Below, piece after piece: positions 32,048 to 44,515 of a stretch of DNA of 64,000 nt. The translations under genes were made by a program, and so were the position numbers. The notes below the pieces were generated by a model. The model did not search any database. It worked only from the letters and a program-made list of their open reading frames with translations, and had not been told where the DNA came from. The stretch is taken from the NCBI GenBank assembly GCA_008360975.2, contig CM039194.1, positions 9,286,426-9,350,425 of the forward strand, written 5' to 3'. Origin of the DNA: Lichenostomus cassidix. Its lineage: Eukaryota > Chordata > Aves > Passeriformes > Meliphagidae. Every line of letters starts with the position of its first letter. The stretch's first letter is position 1.

Positions 32048-32521
32048 CTCCTCTGACCGCGCCGGCTCAATGAGGCCTCAACCCAGTTCCAACTGCCATG
32101 TCCGATTTCTGCCTGGTATCACGGCGAGGGGGTTTTTAATATGTGTATATAGTTGGAAATTCGGCACTGTTGTCTTTCTCTTCTCGATATGCCTGAGATA
32201 CAGCTTCAGCTTCACCGACATCGATGACTGTGACAGCAGTGGTCCCTCCCCGGCTCCCTGCCAGACCCCACGTCCCGGGAACAAGAGCCAGCACCCGCCA
32301 GGACCGATGCCGAGGGTGCCGAGAGGGTGGAGGGTGCCGGTACCTGTGCTTTCTGCAGGGATGGCAGTTCAATTAACGGGCATTATTCAATGAGGGGCAG
32401 ATTTCTGCCCGGGACGGTTGCCCTCAGAGCAGCGCGCGGGTAGAGGGTCCGGCAGTGCTCAGCTGTGGGAGGGGAGATCCCCACCTGTGTGTGTGGAGAC
32501 AAGCAAAATAAGCGATTCTAA

Positions 32522-32527
32522 AATAAA
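32522..32527 (+). promoter_or_regulatory. AATAAA, possible proximal JADE2 polyadenylation signal
   Basis: A hexamer in AAATAAATAAT, 475 bp after the stop codon. It could produce a short 3' UTR form, but the downstream GT-rich element is weak. Confidence 0.3.
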
Positions 32528-35500
32528 TAATGACTAAAGCACAAAAAGCTTGTTGGAGGAAAACGCTTGGGGTGGAAGAGAGCAATGTTACATTTCTATT
32601 TTTAGGAAAAAAAACCCTTGGTCATTATTTTTCCCCTCACCTTTCCATCTGGTTGGGATCCATCCAGGGGCCAGGATGCAAAATTTCTCCCTGCCCACAC
32701 CCCCGTTGAGGTTGTTAGAAACACTGAAGTGATTTACTCAGGTGAATGGATCAGCAAGTGGAGTGTGGAAATGTGGGGCAGGATGGAGGAGGAAAGCATC
32801 CTTTAAAACACCGTGGGGAGTCAGGGTTGGTGTAACCCGAGAGGTTGAGTGACTTTTTCTGCCCGTGCTTCTCTGCAGTGCTGCTGTGGTCCCACCAGGC
32901 CAGGGCAGCACATTTGAAATCGCCCTTTCACACCAAAACTATGGCCCCAAGGCCAAATGTGCCATCACTGAGGGGAAATGGCAGCCCTTGCCACCACCAT
33001 TGTGTTTTCCTACTAAATGCTACAATGGAAATGGTGAATTTATTCCTCTCCATCCTTTGTTTTGTTTTGGTTTTTTTTAACCTTAAATCCTGGTTACAAG
33101 CTGTTGACTCGTTGTGGAGGGGTGATTCACAGAAGCTGACATTATAAATATTACAATAATTTAATGCATAAAATGTCCCCAATAAGCCTTAAATGTTGTT
33201 TAAAAGCCCATGTTACCTATAAGTCAGGCGAATTTCCATGTTTGCACTTAATTGCACCATTACTTCGGTTTTGGCTTCAAAGGTCACAGTTAAGTCATGC
33301 TACATGTTTTATTGGAGTGACCCCAGTGTGAGCTCAGGGAACAAAAAAAAAAAAAAAAGGAATTCACTGAAACTTTTGTTGTTGTTGTTTTTTAAAAATA
33401 AAAAATGTTAAAAAAAACTAAAAAAAAAAAAAAGAAAACAAAACCAACCCAAACCTGGGACACTTCTGCAACCGGTTAAACCCATCACTAAACAAAAAAA
33501 CCTTGCAATTGTCAAACCAATCAGTCAAAGAATTTTGTGGATGCCAAAGAAATATTTTGACAGTCAAGCAGCACAGCTAGAAACCGGAAACTTGTCATTA
33601 TGAAAAAAATTGGAAGTTATTTAGCAACCAAGGACTAAAGACACACTCATACCACACTGCTGCGGCATTAGGTTCCAAGCTTGCTCCGAGGGATGCTGCT
33701 GCTCCGAGACCGCATCCTGCCGTTTTGGTTTCCGATGCTTTTTGCTCATTTCACTGTGAGCTTTCTTTTTGAAACTCTGAGACTATTTCGATTGATGTTT
33801 TAGAGTAGATCATCTTTATCAGCCTTCCAAAGTCCTTATTATTGATAAAATTGCAGCAAAGATCAGCGCTGACAGCCCAGCTGATCCCAGGCACGGCGAG
33901 CGGCGGGGGCTTCGGGTGGGATGCCCAGCCCTGCCTACACCCAACGCTCACCTGGCTGAGACTGACCGTGCCTGGGAAGGAATCTTCCTCAGATGGGAAA
34001 AATGTGACACAAGTTATTAGTGGGGAAAAAAAAAAGAAAACAAAAAAACAGCAAAATACCAACAGAACGGGAACCACCTTTGTTATAAATTAGCATAATC
34101 CATTGAGGTTGGAAATGAAAATCTGCTCATTAATTAAGGCTCAGTATGTTCAGATAATGTTAAATACAGTAAATAGGACTTAGTTTATCTTATCAGGCTT
34201 GCTAGCTTTAGCTCCAGTATCCTAGTATACGAGTCATAACAATAATCAATATGCTGCCTTTTAATGAATCTTGCTTCCGTGTGCTTCACTCAATTATGGT
34301 TAAAAAAAAAGCAATCCACAAATTTCACTGTACACAGCTCCATTCATCAGCTTCTGCACTACTTGTCTTCTCAGTACAGGAAAGCAAAAAGGGGGAGACT
34401 TTAAAGAACAACCAACCTGGCACCACCAGCATTGGGCAATAAACCAGTCTGAAACACTCCCAAAACATCAGGCACTATGTTTTGCCATCGAGAGATGGGG
34501 AAAAAGCTAAGGGAGCTGGTGGGGCACAGGGAGAAGAATGGGATGGCAGGAATTGAGAGGAGGAAAAGGGCTCTGGTGAGCTGTGAGGCTGAGCAAGGGC
34601 TGGACCTTGGCGGGATGGCTGCAGCCACCCCGGAGCATCCCCTGCCTGGAGCATCCTCGGAGCAGGGGAGGCTGGTGTTCTGGAGAGAAAATGCACAAGG
34701 AAAATATTTTTGATGTTAATGTAAATGTATTTTGAAATGAATAGAAAGAGAGAAAAAAGGTTTATTTTAGTACAGAAATGTTGTCTTTTAAGATGTATAA
34801 ACTGCAGGAATCGACATTTGCACTGTAAGAGCACCTGTTTCCTTGGAGAAGCAGCCGCTGTCGAGATGAGGATGCAGAAAGCATCATTCCCTGATGGAGC
34901 ACAGCCCCACACCAGCCCCAGCCCCAATGGCTGAGGGAGTTTCCCCCGGACAGCTCCCATTCCACACTCCCATTTTCCCCACACCCATCTGTTGATTTTT
35001 CTTTTTTCTTTTATCTTTTTTTTTTTTTTTTTTTACTTTTGCTGGCACCTGTTTTATGGGGTTAGGATGCCTGCTGTCCCATGGAGCTCGCCCCAAGGTG
35101 GGATGCAGAATGGAGCCAGGAGGGATGCAGGATGCAGGAAGATGCTGCTACAGGGCAGGGCATGAGGTTTGGTTGTTCTTTAAGGAAATCCCCTGCAGTT
35201 TGCACCATTCCACATTCAAAACAACCCACTTCACATCAGTTACAGGAAACGATATGAATGTCGCAGGAGGAGAAACCCTTCTGTTTTCTTTGTTTCAAAG
35301 AACGTGATGTGCCATTTGTTAATACAAAAGAGAAATATTGAAAATATATTGAAAAGAGCAATTTTAAATTATTTTTGGCTTATGTTGCAATATTTATTTT
35401 CTTGTATTAGAAATTCCTTTGTAGAGAAAAAATGTATTTTTCATTAATGCAAAAACCTATTTCTCCTTTTTGTACATTTTCCATGTTAGTTAATCCTTAA

Positions 35501-35698
35501 AGCAATATAATGTTATCAAACTCGTTCTGTGTGAGACTGTATTATGCATGCTATTTGTGTTGCCTTGGAATAGCTCTGTCTGCCATTATTTTCATCCTCT
35601 TTAGATACAGTGTATGCTTTAATACACATTGGGACCATGGCCCATTGCTTATGAAAAAAGACCCCTTTGCATTCCTCAATGTGTTGGCAAATGCAGTC

Positions 35699-35704
35699 AA
35701 TAAA
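35699..35704 (+). promoter_or_regulatory. AATAAA polyadenylation signal, probable distal JADE2 end
   Basis: A canonical hexamer followed within 10-35 bp by T/GT-rich sequence (ttttctgtgt, cgtgtcggtgtag), the usual downstream element. AU-rich sequence precedes it and CR1/intergenic sequence follows. Confidence 0.7.
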
Positions 35705-36254
35705 GCAGTGTTTTCTGTGTACCTCGTGTCGGTGTAGTGAGCATGGTCACACAGAGCAAACTCATCTCAGGGGTGCAGCTCTTTGGGGATGCAGGGATGC
35801 TCCAGCCCTGCTGATGCAGTTACTCTGCCTGTGAGTAGCAAATTTTGGAACTCCCATTGCATTTCCATGTACATTTCCATTGCCAATACTCAGCCAGCTC
35901 TTGGGAAACACAGCTGGAGACACTTGTCACAGCTGGAAGGGCAAACCCAAGCAAGAGGATGTTCACAAAGTTCCCCATGCCTGGAAGTTTCTGTAATTCG
36001 AGGTAGCCACCTTTCTCGTGGAGCTTTAAATCTTGTTTTGCAGACTTGGAGCAAAGCCCACAGAGGAAGTCCTGCTGTGAGACAGGATGCTCAGAGGATC
36101 AGCTTCTTGTACCAGGAGCTGGTGTAACAGGCAAGGAGACACACTGCTGGATTTGCTATGCATGGGAGCAAAAGCAAGCTGTGAAATCCAAAATGCTCCA
36201 GCAGTGTGTTCTGGTGGTAAGACACTCCTTGTATCCTGCTGGTGTCAGCCAGCA

Positions 36255-36348
36255 ACCTGATCTAGTGAGGGCATCCCTACCCATGGAAGGGGAATAGTAC
36301 TGAATGATCTTTGACGTCCCATCTGACCCAATCCATTCTGTGATTCTG
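36255..36348 (+). mobile_element. CR1 LINE 3'-end fragment
   Basis: Degraded CR1 terminus: gatctagtgagggcatcc, atgatctttgacgtcccatc, then ccattctgtgattctg. Confidence 0.75.
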
Positions 36349-39300
36349 CTGATATGGGCTGTGGCTGAGGGCCTGACCCATGGCTGTGGAGTGTGGTGGT
36401 AGCACAGGGTTCATCACACAGCTTTAAAAATTGGAATGGAATCCTCATCTTCCTGTTCATGTTTGGCTGGCTTGGAGGCCACAGGCAAGGATGCTGCCTT
36501 GCTTCAGCAGATATTCAAGTCATCAAGGAGTGGCTCTTCTACCTTTTTTGGCATTTACTGGCACATTTTTCCTCTGTAAAATTGCCCAAGTGCCGAAGCT
36601 GCTGAAGGAAAATGAGCTATTTAGTAGATGTACTTTGTTCAATTTGTTAGTGAAGTGATAATCAGGCAGGTCATGGTGCACAGAGAAGACAGAGCAAAAC
36701 CATTCAGCTGAAATGGGTCTTCTGGGGGCTGGAGGCAACCAGCATGGCCTTACATTTAGCTCTTCAATGAAAAGGCAAAGGATTGGTTTATTGCAAACTA
36801 AGGATTATGAAACTGTCCAAAGCCAGTTCAAGAGCTGCCTTCTGTAGTAAGTTTTTCACCTGTTCTAGACAGGGAGATGCTCAGGAGTTCGATTCCATAA
36901 AGCAGGGAGCAAGGCCAAGCCCGCCTGTTGTGGTTTAACCCCAAACAGCAACCCCTTTCCCAGCCCCAAAATGTCCAAGGGGATGATGCCAAGCCCTGAT
37001 GGATCTTGGAGATCTGATGCTGGGGAACATGAGGCATCATCTTTACAAACTGGCAAGGATTTTGTCTCCAAAATATTTAAGGCTCATGGAAGAGAGAGCT
37101 AGCCAAATTCCTGGGAAGATGCATCCCTGCCTTCTGGCACCTGCATTAGACCAGAGATGGCTGGGGTGGTCTGGCTGGATGTATTGTGGAAATGGGGAAT
37201 GGAACAGAAATGCCTGCAAGTAAAGGAAGAGAGAATTTTGGGCTGCTAAAAAGACATCACCTCTGCATGTTCCCCCCTCTCCCAGAGAAGGTGTTTCACA
37301 GGAGATAAAAAACCAGACTGACAACAAAACCCAACTCACCAAGAGCAGCTCAGCAGCTCATATCTGACATTCTGTTTAGACAGACACCTTCTAAATCCCC
37401 AGCTGGCTTTTGAAGGAGTGAGGTGCAGGAGGGAGTTCCACAAGGCCAGGACCCAAACCCTGGGAACCAACCCAGGCAGCAACTCCACTGCCCATCACCA
37501 TCACCAGGCAAGAGCCAGCAGCCACCAGGGTCACTGCTGGTTTTCCAGGCACTCAACACAGCAGGGACAGACAGACTTGGAGCACTGGGGCTCCACCAGC
37601 AGCACCACACTGTCCTTCTACAGCCCAGCCTGAGAAATTATTCCCCAATAAAGTTAGAAAAATATTCTTATTAAAAATGTGTATTTATAGGCACTTAGAG
37701 CACATAGGATTTCCTTATGTTGCTCCCTCAAGGTTTGCCTATAGTATCCTCATCACAGATGGTGCTGAATGCCTCGGTTTGGAGCAAGTAGCCAAAGAAT
37801 CATTTCATTTTAATTGCAAAATAAATGTTAGGCTAGTCCCTATATGTTTTGCATAAGGATTGCAAGTGCCACCATAAATACTAATGGGGCAAATATGCCC
37901 CAGTGTCAGTAAATCATCAGCAACGGATGTGGAAAGGAATTAATTTTCCTTCAGCTTATCCTGAAAGAATTGCAGTAAGACCTTGTTTTATTGTGTTTGA
38001 TTAAGTGCTGGTGGTATAACATAATTTCCCCTAACCATTAAAACCGCTGGTGCTGTACTTCTGCATAAACACCTCTAATGTGATGAGAGCGTATTTAATA
38101 TTTACTCTTCCAAAGTTAATACATTTAGGGGAGACATTTTGTGCACTAAAAATAGTTCCTTGGTCTTGGATTTCCATGTAGGGCTGTGAAATGATGTGTC
38201 TGCTGTGATTGCAACAGATGAATAATAAAAAAAATCCCTAAAAAAATAAACAAACCTATGACTAACCCACAAAACAAGGGAAAAATCCCACTGCAGCCAA
38301 TGTCGACCCTGGCTGATCCAGAGGGTTTCACAAGCACTGCCTCTGCTGTCCTGCCTATCCCAAACTCCATTTGACAAACTCATTCCCTGTTTGTTTAATG
38401 CACAAGTGAAAAATAGACTTGTGGAGGGTCTAACCAGGCTTATTTTTTTGGTGGAGGGTTTAACCAGGTACTTTTTCTCCTGGAGATTTATCTTGGGGAT
38501 GAGTCAGGACTAATACTGGTTGCAGGCAGCTCTTCTCCTCTGATGGCCAAATATGCTGGAGATCCACCACGAAGTCATGATGGGGAGGTGCTCAGCCCCC
38601 AGCCGATTTTTGGGGCTCAGGGTGTGCCCACAGATTTGCCTGTATCCATCCCTCATCCATGACAGTGTGCTGTGGGCACAGATCCCAGGCCTTGTCTGCC
38701 ATGGGGTGTAAATCATGCAAACAGCAAACAGTTTATAGGGGAATTAGGAGGTAGGAGGAATGCAGCTCCCTTCCAAAATCAGAAGATAGGTGCTGGGTGT
38801 GTTGTTTGAGCTGTGGGTGCCCTGAGAAACAAGCCCTGGGGGAGTCTGAGTTCTGCTGGTGTGTGCAGTGGTGGGATGGAATTTCCCAAAGTGGCAGGAT
38901 TTTGGCATTTCCCAAAGCGTTGGGATGGCATTTCGCAGCTAAACCCACTCTGCTGAGTATCAGATGCAGTGTTTTTCCTCAGAAGTAGCTGCTGCACATT
39001 CAGATGTAATAAAGATTAAAGTAATTGACTGCCTGTGCTTATATTTTAAGTGGTACTTTATAATCCTGACACTGAGCACGAGGAGAAAATGCAGAGGTTA
39101 AAATACTGCTGTTACACCTGGTCATTAGCAGCCCTGCAATGAGCTCCAAATGGTCAGATCAATGAAATGGAGTTTTTCCAGGGAAAAAAAGGCAGGTCAA
39201 GAAAGCAAAATAACACGTCTGCAGCCATAACTCCTGGGAAAATTATTCTCTGGAGAGAGATGCTGAGGACAGCAGCCATCCATGCGGGAATGGACCTGCG

Positions 39301-41839
39301 ACGTGCTCTGCCTCCATCCAAACACCTCCCTGTGCAGGCTGGAGTGCTGCACCCTGCAAGAGAGAAAATTCCCTGCAGAAAACAAGGTACCAAAACCCCT
39401 TCCAAGAATGCTCAGCTATAAATAGGTGTTTGTTGTATGGGATACCACAAATAACACTGACACTGCACAGAGGGACCAGCAGGCGGGGGATGAATTCCTG
39501 CCCTTAATAAGAAAGCAGGATAAATAAAGCATTTCTAAAAGAGGGAAATCGGCAATTTTTGCAGCTCCAGCTTTAAAATTAGTAACTTTGGGGGATAAAA
39601 CACGGCAGCAGGGATGCCAACCTGTGTGCCATGCATTCCCAAAGCCAGTTTGAGCCAGGTGCCATGCTGGGGGACACAGGAGTCATTGACACACAGACAG
39701 AGCAGCACACAGACCTGGGGTGGTCCAGCTGCCCTGAAGGGCTGTTCTGGAGAGCCATGGGGAACGAGCTGGCTCCAGTCAGGTTTTTAAATCCACCACA
39801 CAGAGAGCAGCTCTGGAGCAGCACAGAGACAAGCAGCATCACTGTGTGGCCACAGGCAGGTTGGGGACACATATCCCTGTGCCATGAGCATCACCTGCTC
39901 TGCACCAGCTCTCCTCTAGTAGCAAAAAGACCAAAGGCTGATTTTTTAGGCTGAGTCACAAGGATGCCAAGTCACACAAGGCACATTTATTGGCACAGCA
40001 AGAGACAGATGTCTGCTGAGCCATGAGGACTTAGGTCACTGCTCTGATCTGAAGCCTGTGAGCATCTCCTGAGTCCTGTGTGTGTGGTGCACAACAGCTC
40101 CAAAACTGGCTCATACAAGCACACTGGGAGGAGGAAGGAGAATAAATAAAAGTATAAGTAGCTGAGCTCCAGGAGTGCAGGCTGGGAGCAGTGAGGGCAT
40201 GGCATGGCACTGGCACAACCAGGGCTGAGAGTGTACCAAGAGTGGCTGTGCCTCCCCCTCTCCACCAGCAACCACAGCTCCTTCCCAGCATCCCACCAAC
40301 CCCCCTGACAGGCATCTGCAGTGTTTTCCATCCCAAACGTTAGAAGATATTCAGTGATGATGAAGTAACAGCCCCACCTGGCACCAAGGGAGATGTCACT
40401 GCTGCCCCTGGCTCACAGCTGCCTGTTGGAAAACATGACCTGAGATTTGAAACTCAGTATAACTCTCTGCTTCCTAATGGAGGAACATAGGATGCCTTTA
40501 CTGACTTGTGAGACTGCTCACTGGCTTTTTTATACCGTTTCATAGAGTCTTTGGCTTAGCTAAGGGTTTCCACCTCCTGACAATTAAGTGGACAACAGCT
40601 GCTTGAGCAAACAGAATCACCTGATGCTAAGGCAGGGCTGGCCAAGCTGAGGGCAGTGCTCCCTGACAGCCAGAGGAACCCCACTGGGGGCCTCACAGAA
40701 ATCACATTTCAGGTGATTTCCAGTCTGAGGGTGGTGTTTGCTGGCTGCTGGAGAGCTGCGATGCTGGGGGCTGCCAGAAATGAAATTGTCATGCATTTAA
40801 AAACTCATTTTGTCTTTTGGTTTCTGTAATGTATCAATGAAAGCAGTTTGTTGGAAATGAGGGAATCAGGGGAAAGGTTTGTGGACCTGAAGGGCTGTAG
40901 TAATGGGGTAAATAAGCAAGGAATTGGCTCATTGCTGAATGGCTGGAAAGAACCAGGAGTCTGTTTGCAGCAGCAATTGAAACATCTTCCAGACTCAGCT
41001 GTAGGTTAAACCCAGCTGGAATGAGCATCTACAGCCCTCAGAAGGGAAGCAGCAGGGGCAGGGGTTTTGCTGACAAAATATCCCTGTCCCTTTCTCTTCA
41101 TTTTGTGCCTCTTTGTCTTTCCCAGGGAGACATGTGGGGCAGTGACTGTGTCCCCCTGTAGGACATGACACTCAGAGCAGGGCTGTCCCCTTGAGGATGC
41201 TCCCCGAGCTGGTACAAGGGGAAACCCAGCCACAGGCAGCAATTTCATTTACATCTTGCTCTGAGAGTTTGACTCACCCCAGACTGAAAGTCAGAACCCT
41301 GAACTCCTGGGGTGGGGGAATGAGCAGCACCTGAAACACCGAAACCAGGGGGAGGCTTGTACCCACACTGGGAGCTGAAGGCAGTGGGGAGTCTGGCACT
41401 GGTTTACTGCTGGCACCTCTGACTGTCAGCCCTCTGCTCCCAAGCCTGGCTCCCCATGGCTCCTGCAGCCCCTTTAAGGATGCTCTTAGCCCCGATGTGA
41501 GCAAGAGGACTGACAGGCTGAGATCGTGCACGGAGGATCATGATCAAATACAAACATAAAGAAAAGCCTGAATGTAAACACCTCTGCCCCCACCCCAGCC
41601 CCAGCTCTCATCACTGGCCCAAGTCCCCCAGCCTATACGCTGACTTTGACTCCACTTCCCGAGTGCCCCAAAGCTGAGCTCTGGCGTTATGTCTCCCAGT
41701 TATGTCCCCAAATTATCAAGGCAGGGAACATCACTCCCTCCTAACCAAGAAGAGGAGCTTTGTGCTGGCAGTCTCATGCAGGGCTCAACCCCAGTTTTGT
41801 CATTCCCTAGGGCCATCATCTGCCCTCAGTGCAGTTTTC

Positions 41840-42168
41840 ACGGAGTCAGTTTGGATTGGGTTGAAAGGGACCTTAAAGCTCATTTACAACCCCCTGCCAT
41901 GGGCAGGAACACCTTCCACTACCCCACGCTGCTCCAAGCCCTGTCCAACTTGGCCTTGAACACTTCCAGGAATGGGCAAGATACAGCTCCTGTGGGAATC
42001 CTGTGCCGGTGCCCCACCTTCTTCACAGGGAACAATTTCTTTTTTACATCTAATATCAATTTACCCTCCTTCAGCTTAAAGCCATTTCCACTTCTCCTGT
42101 AAGGAGCCCTTGTAAGAAGCTCCTCTCCAGCATTCTTGCAGCCCCTTTAGGTACTGGAAGGCTTTTGG
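41840..42168 (-). mobile_element. CR1 LINE 3' fragment
   Basis: Reverse complement of a CR1 3' region: gggttgaaagggaccttaaa, ccttccactaccccac, ggccttgaacacttccagga, and cctttaggtactggaaggc. About 330 bp. Confidence 0.88.
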
Positions 42169-42179
42169 CACCTTCACCT

Positions 42180-42680
42180 GGGGAGGGGAGGAAAGCAAAG
42201 GCATCGCTCGGCAGCATGGAGAGCATCATTTTCTCTGCGAAACTCATGAGTCATCCCCGCAGCAGCAGCAGCCGCTGTCAGCCCGAGCCGCAGGATCCCA
42301 CACGCTGCCGGGGAGCTCCGGCCAAACCCAGCGCGTTTGGCTTCCCGGCAGCGCCTGCCCCTTCTTCCTTCCTTCTCCCCCCGCCGCCACCCCACAGCCA
42401 CCAGCTCTGCTCCAGACGATGCTGCTTTTCGGAAGGCTGGGGATTTTTTGCGGTCGATCCGGGCCAGCTGGCTTCAGAAGGCAAAGCAGGGCTGATCTCC
42501 CTGCCGCAGCTCTCCGAGCAGTTTGTGCTGGGGCTGCTGCAGTGGAGAGGGGCTTTGCTCGCTGCTGAACACGCCCTGCCCTGGCAGCACAGCCCTGCTG
42601 AGCATCCTTCCACCCCAGCAGCAGGGACAGGGACACGGAGGGGATCCGGGACTGGGATGAGGGCATGCCAGGATGCTCAG
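42180..42680. promoter_or_regulatory. CpG-rich intergenic block, possible promoter or enhancer
   Basis: Locally higher GC and CpG density (cccgagccgcagg, ctgccggggagctccggcc, gcggtcgatccgg) than the flanking tens of kilobases. It includes an AP-1 consensus TGAGTCA at 42247-42253. No adjoining exon is recognised. It directly abuts a CR1 fragment, so part may be repeat-derived. Confidence 0.3.
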
Positions 42681-44319
42681 CACAACAGGACTGAGGACAG
42701 CCAGCTTCCTTATGCTCTGTGCGTGCAGAGCTTTTTGCTTAGTGATGTAAACAGTGTGAAGATGTTACCACAATAATTTATGGCTTCTCAAGCCTAATTT
42801 GATGGCAAATTGGCACTGCAGCCCCACGGGCAGGTGATTATGGTGCAGAACACACCAGACCCATTGCTGCTTCTCCAAATGACGCTGGGTTGTCCCTGTG
42901 TGCCTGTCCTGGTGGCTCACCACCCAGAAAGCTGGGAGCTAGGCTGGACCTGGCAAAATAAATCCATAAATAAATAAAACCTTCATAAAGGAGCAGCACT
43001 CAGCCTGCTGCAGACAGGGTTTTCCCTAGCCTGCTCCAATTCTCCCAGACCAGCCTCTGGAACGGGCAGCAGAAGTGACACAGGGCTGTGCATGGGGGAA
43101 CAGCTTGTGTGGCAGCAGCACGTGGGAATTGCTCTTTTCTGCAGGAATGAGGCCCCAGCAAGGCCACTGCCAGGATCTTGATGATGAACACCTCACTTGT
43201 GCATGCTCCAGCCTGGACACTGCTGCCTCTGGGCAGGCATCCCAGCGCTGGGGAAAGCATTTTGGGAGTGCAGTGCCACTGGGCTGGTTTGAGCTGCCAC
43301 GTGGATCACACCGAGTGCCTGCAGAGCTATTTCATCCCCTGGGATAGACTAGGAGCAGCTGAGGAAACTGTCCTGCTGCCTGCAGTGGCACTTGCTGTGC
43401 CCGTGGAGGGACAGCTCTGCCGTGGCTCCCAGCATTGGCACTTTCAGTAAGCTTCACATGAACCATTATTGCAGCAAACAATGCAGCAAAGCCACAGGGG
43501 AAGGGTGGGGAGAAGCTGAAATTGGCTGTCTCTTGTCAGGTACAAACACTGCTAGGCTGTACAGCAGCTACTTCCCATGTGGTTAATGCAAAGAAATGAT
43601 GAAAATAAATACAAAGCAGCATTTGCTGTACTGATGGAGCAGAATCCTCCTGCTGGAGACAGAGCCCCTTGTTTCAGCTGCCCAGAAGCTGCTGCATCCC
43701 CAGCTCAGGGTCAAAAAGCACTTGGAGATCTTTTTTGGATAAAGGCATGGACTTTATGAGCCAGAGGGAAAAGTCTGAACCTCTTCTGGAAGTACTTGCA
43801 GGCTCTCGGTGTGTCAGAGCAGCAGGAGGCTGGGAATAGCAGATCAGAGCCCAGCTTGAGCAGGAGGGGCTGCTATTGAGTGTGATGCTCAAACTGTAAG
43901 TGTCCCCCACTCACCTGCAATTCCCCTCTGGGTTTTCCCAAGGCAGATGTGAACACCAACATGAAATGCCTTTAAAACAAACATGGCCTAACAACTGTCC
44001 TAATGTTTCCCACCCTGCTCTTGATGAGAGAGAACAACCAAACCAGGCTGGATGGCAGCAGCAACCACCAAAGAGCAAACCTGTGGTGAAGCTGTCAGGT
44101 TAAAGAGCACCTCTTTACTCAGCTCCCACCTTCAGACATGGAATCTGCTCAGGCATTCCAGCTGAGCAACCCACCAATGCCAGCATCCACTTTTACCTGG
44201 AGTTAAAAAGGGTTTTAGTCTTATAAAAATATCTTACAGGCACATCTATAACAAATATCTTGAGATATCTGTATATGAAAATCTATATAGATAGATATCT
44301 ATAGACAGATAGCTCTATA

Positions 44320-44383
44320 AATATAGCTTTTCATCTACAGATAGTCAAGATATCTTGAATATCTATAGATGAAAAACTATATT
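44320..44383. repeat. AT-rich near-perfect palindrome, 32-bp arms
   Basis: The arms 44320-44351 and 44352-44383 are reverse complements with three mismatches and no spacer, centred in caagat|atcttg. The flanking 90 bp to the left carry further atagatatctat-type self-complementary sequence. Confidence 0.85.
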
Positions 44384-44459
44384 CCTAGATTTTAAGGTTA
44401 AAATATCCAATTCCATATGGGAAGAGAAAAAAGTGTTTAATCATGTTCTGAGCTGATGA

Positions 44460-44515
44460 TACTTGTGGGTCTCCTCCAACTCAGAATATTCTCTGACCCT
44501 GTGTGATTCTGTGTG
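44460..44515 (+). mobile_element. CR1-like LINE terminal fragment
   Basis: Contains ttgtgggtctcctccaactc, agaatattct and a terminal tgtgattctgtg, the wording of a CR1 3' end. Short, so moderate confidence. Confidence 0.65.

Larger units (their letters stand above)
32048..35720 (+). other. JADE2: JADE2 3' UTR (inferred)
   Basis: The region from the stop codon to the last good polyadenylation signal has no splice-linked coding sequence. It holds A-rich tracts (33342-33358, 33409-33434), a T-run (about 35018-35036) and a strongly AU-rich final 400 bp. The length, about 3.7 kb, is in keeping with long JADE-family 3' UTRs. The end is inferred from the AATAAA at 35699 followed by a GT-rich stretch; no transcript data were seen. 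Confidence 0.7.

Noticed and set aside
36924..36975. tgtggtttaacccc-type sequence resembling the start of another avian LTR
   Set aside because: Only about 50 bp resemble it and no second LTR edge or target duplication was found.
38406..38475. Imperfect duplication of gtggagggt(c/t)taaccaggt
   Set aside because: Two short copies only; too small to assign to a repeat family or function.
42165..42776. 203-codon plus-strand frame in the CpG-rich block
   Set aside because: Starts within CR1-derived sequence and is low-complexity; kept only as a possible regulatory region.
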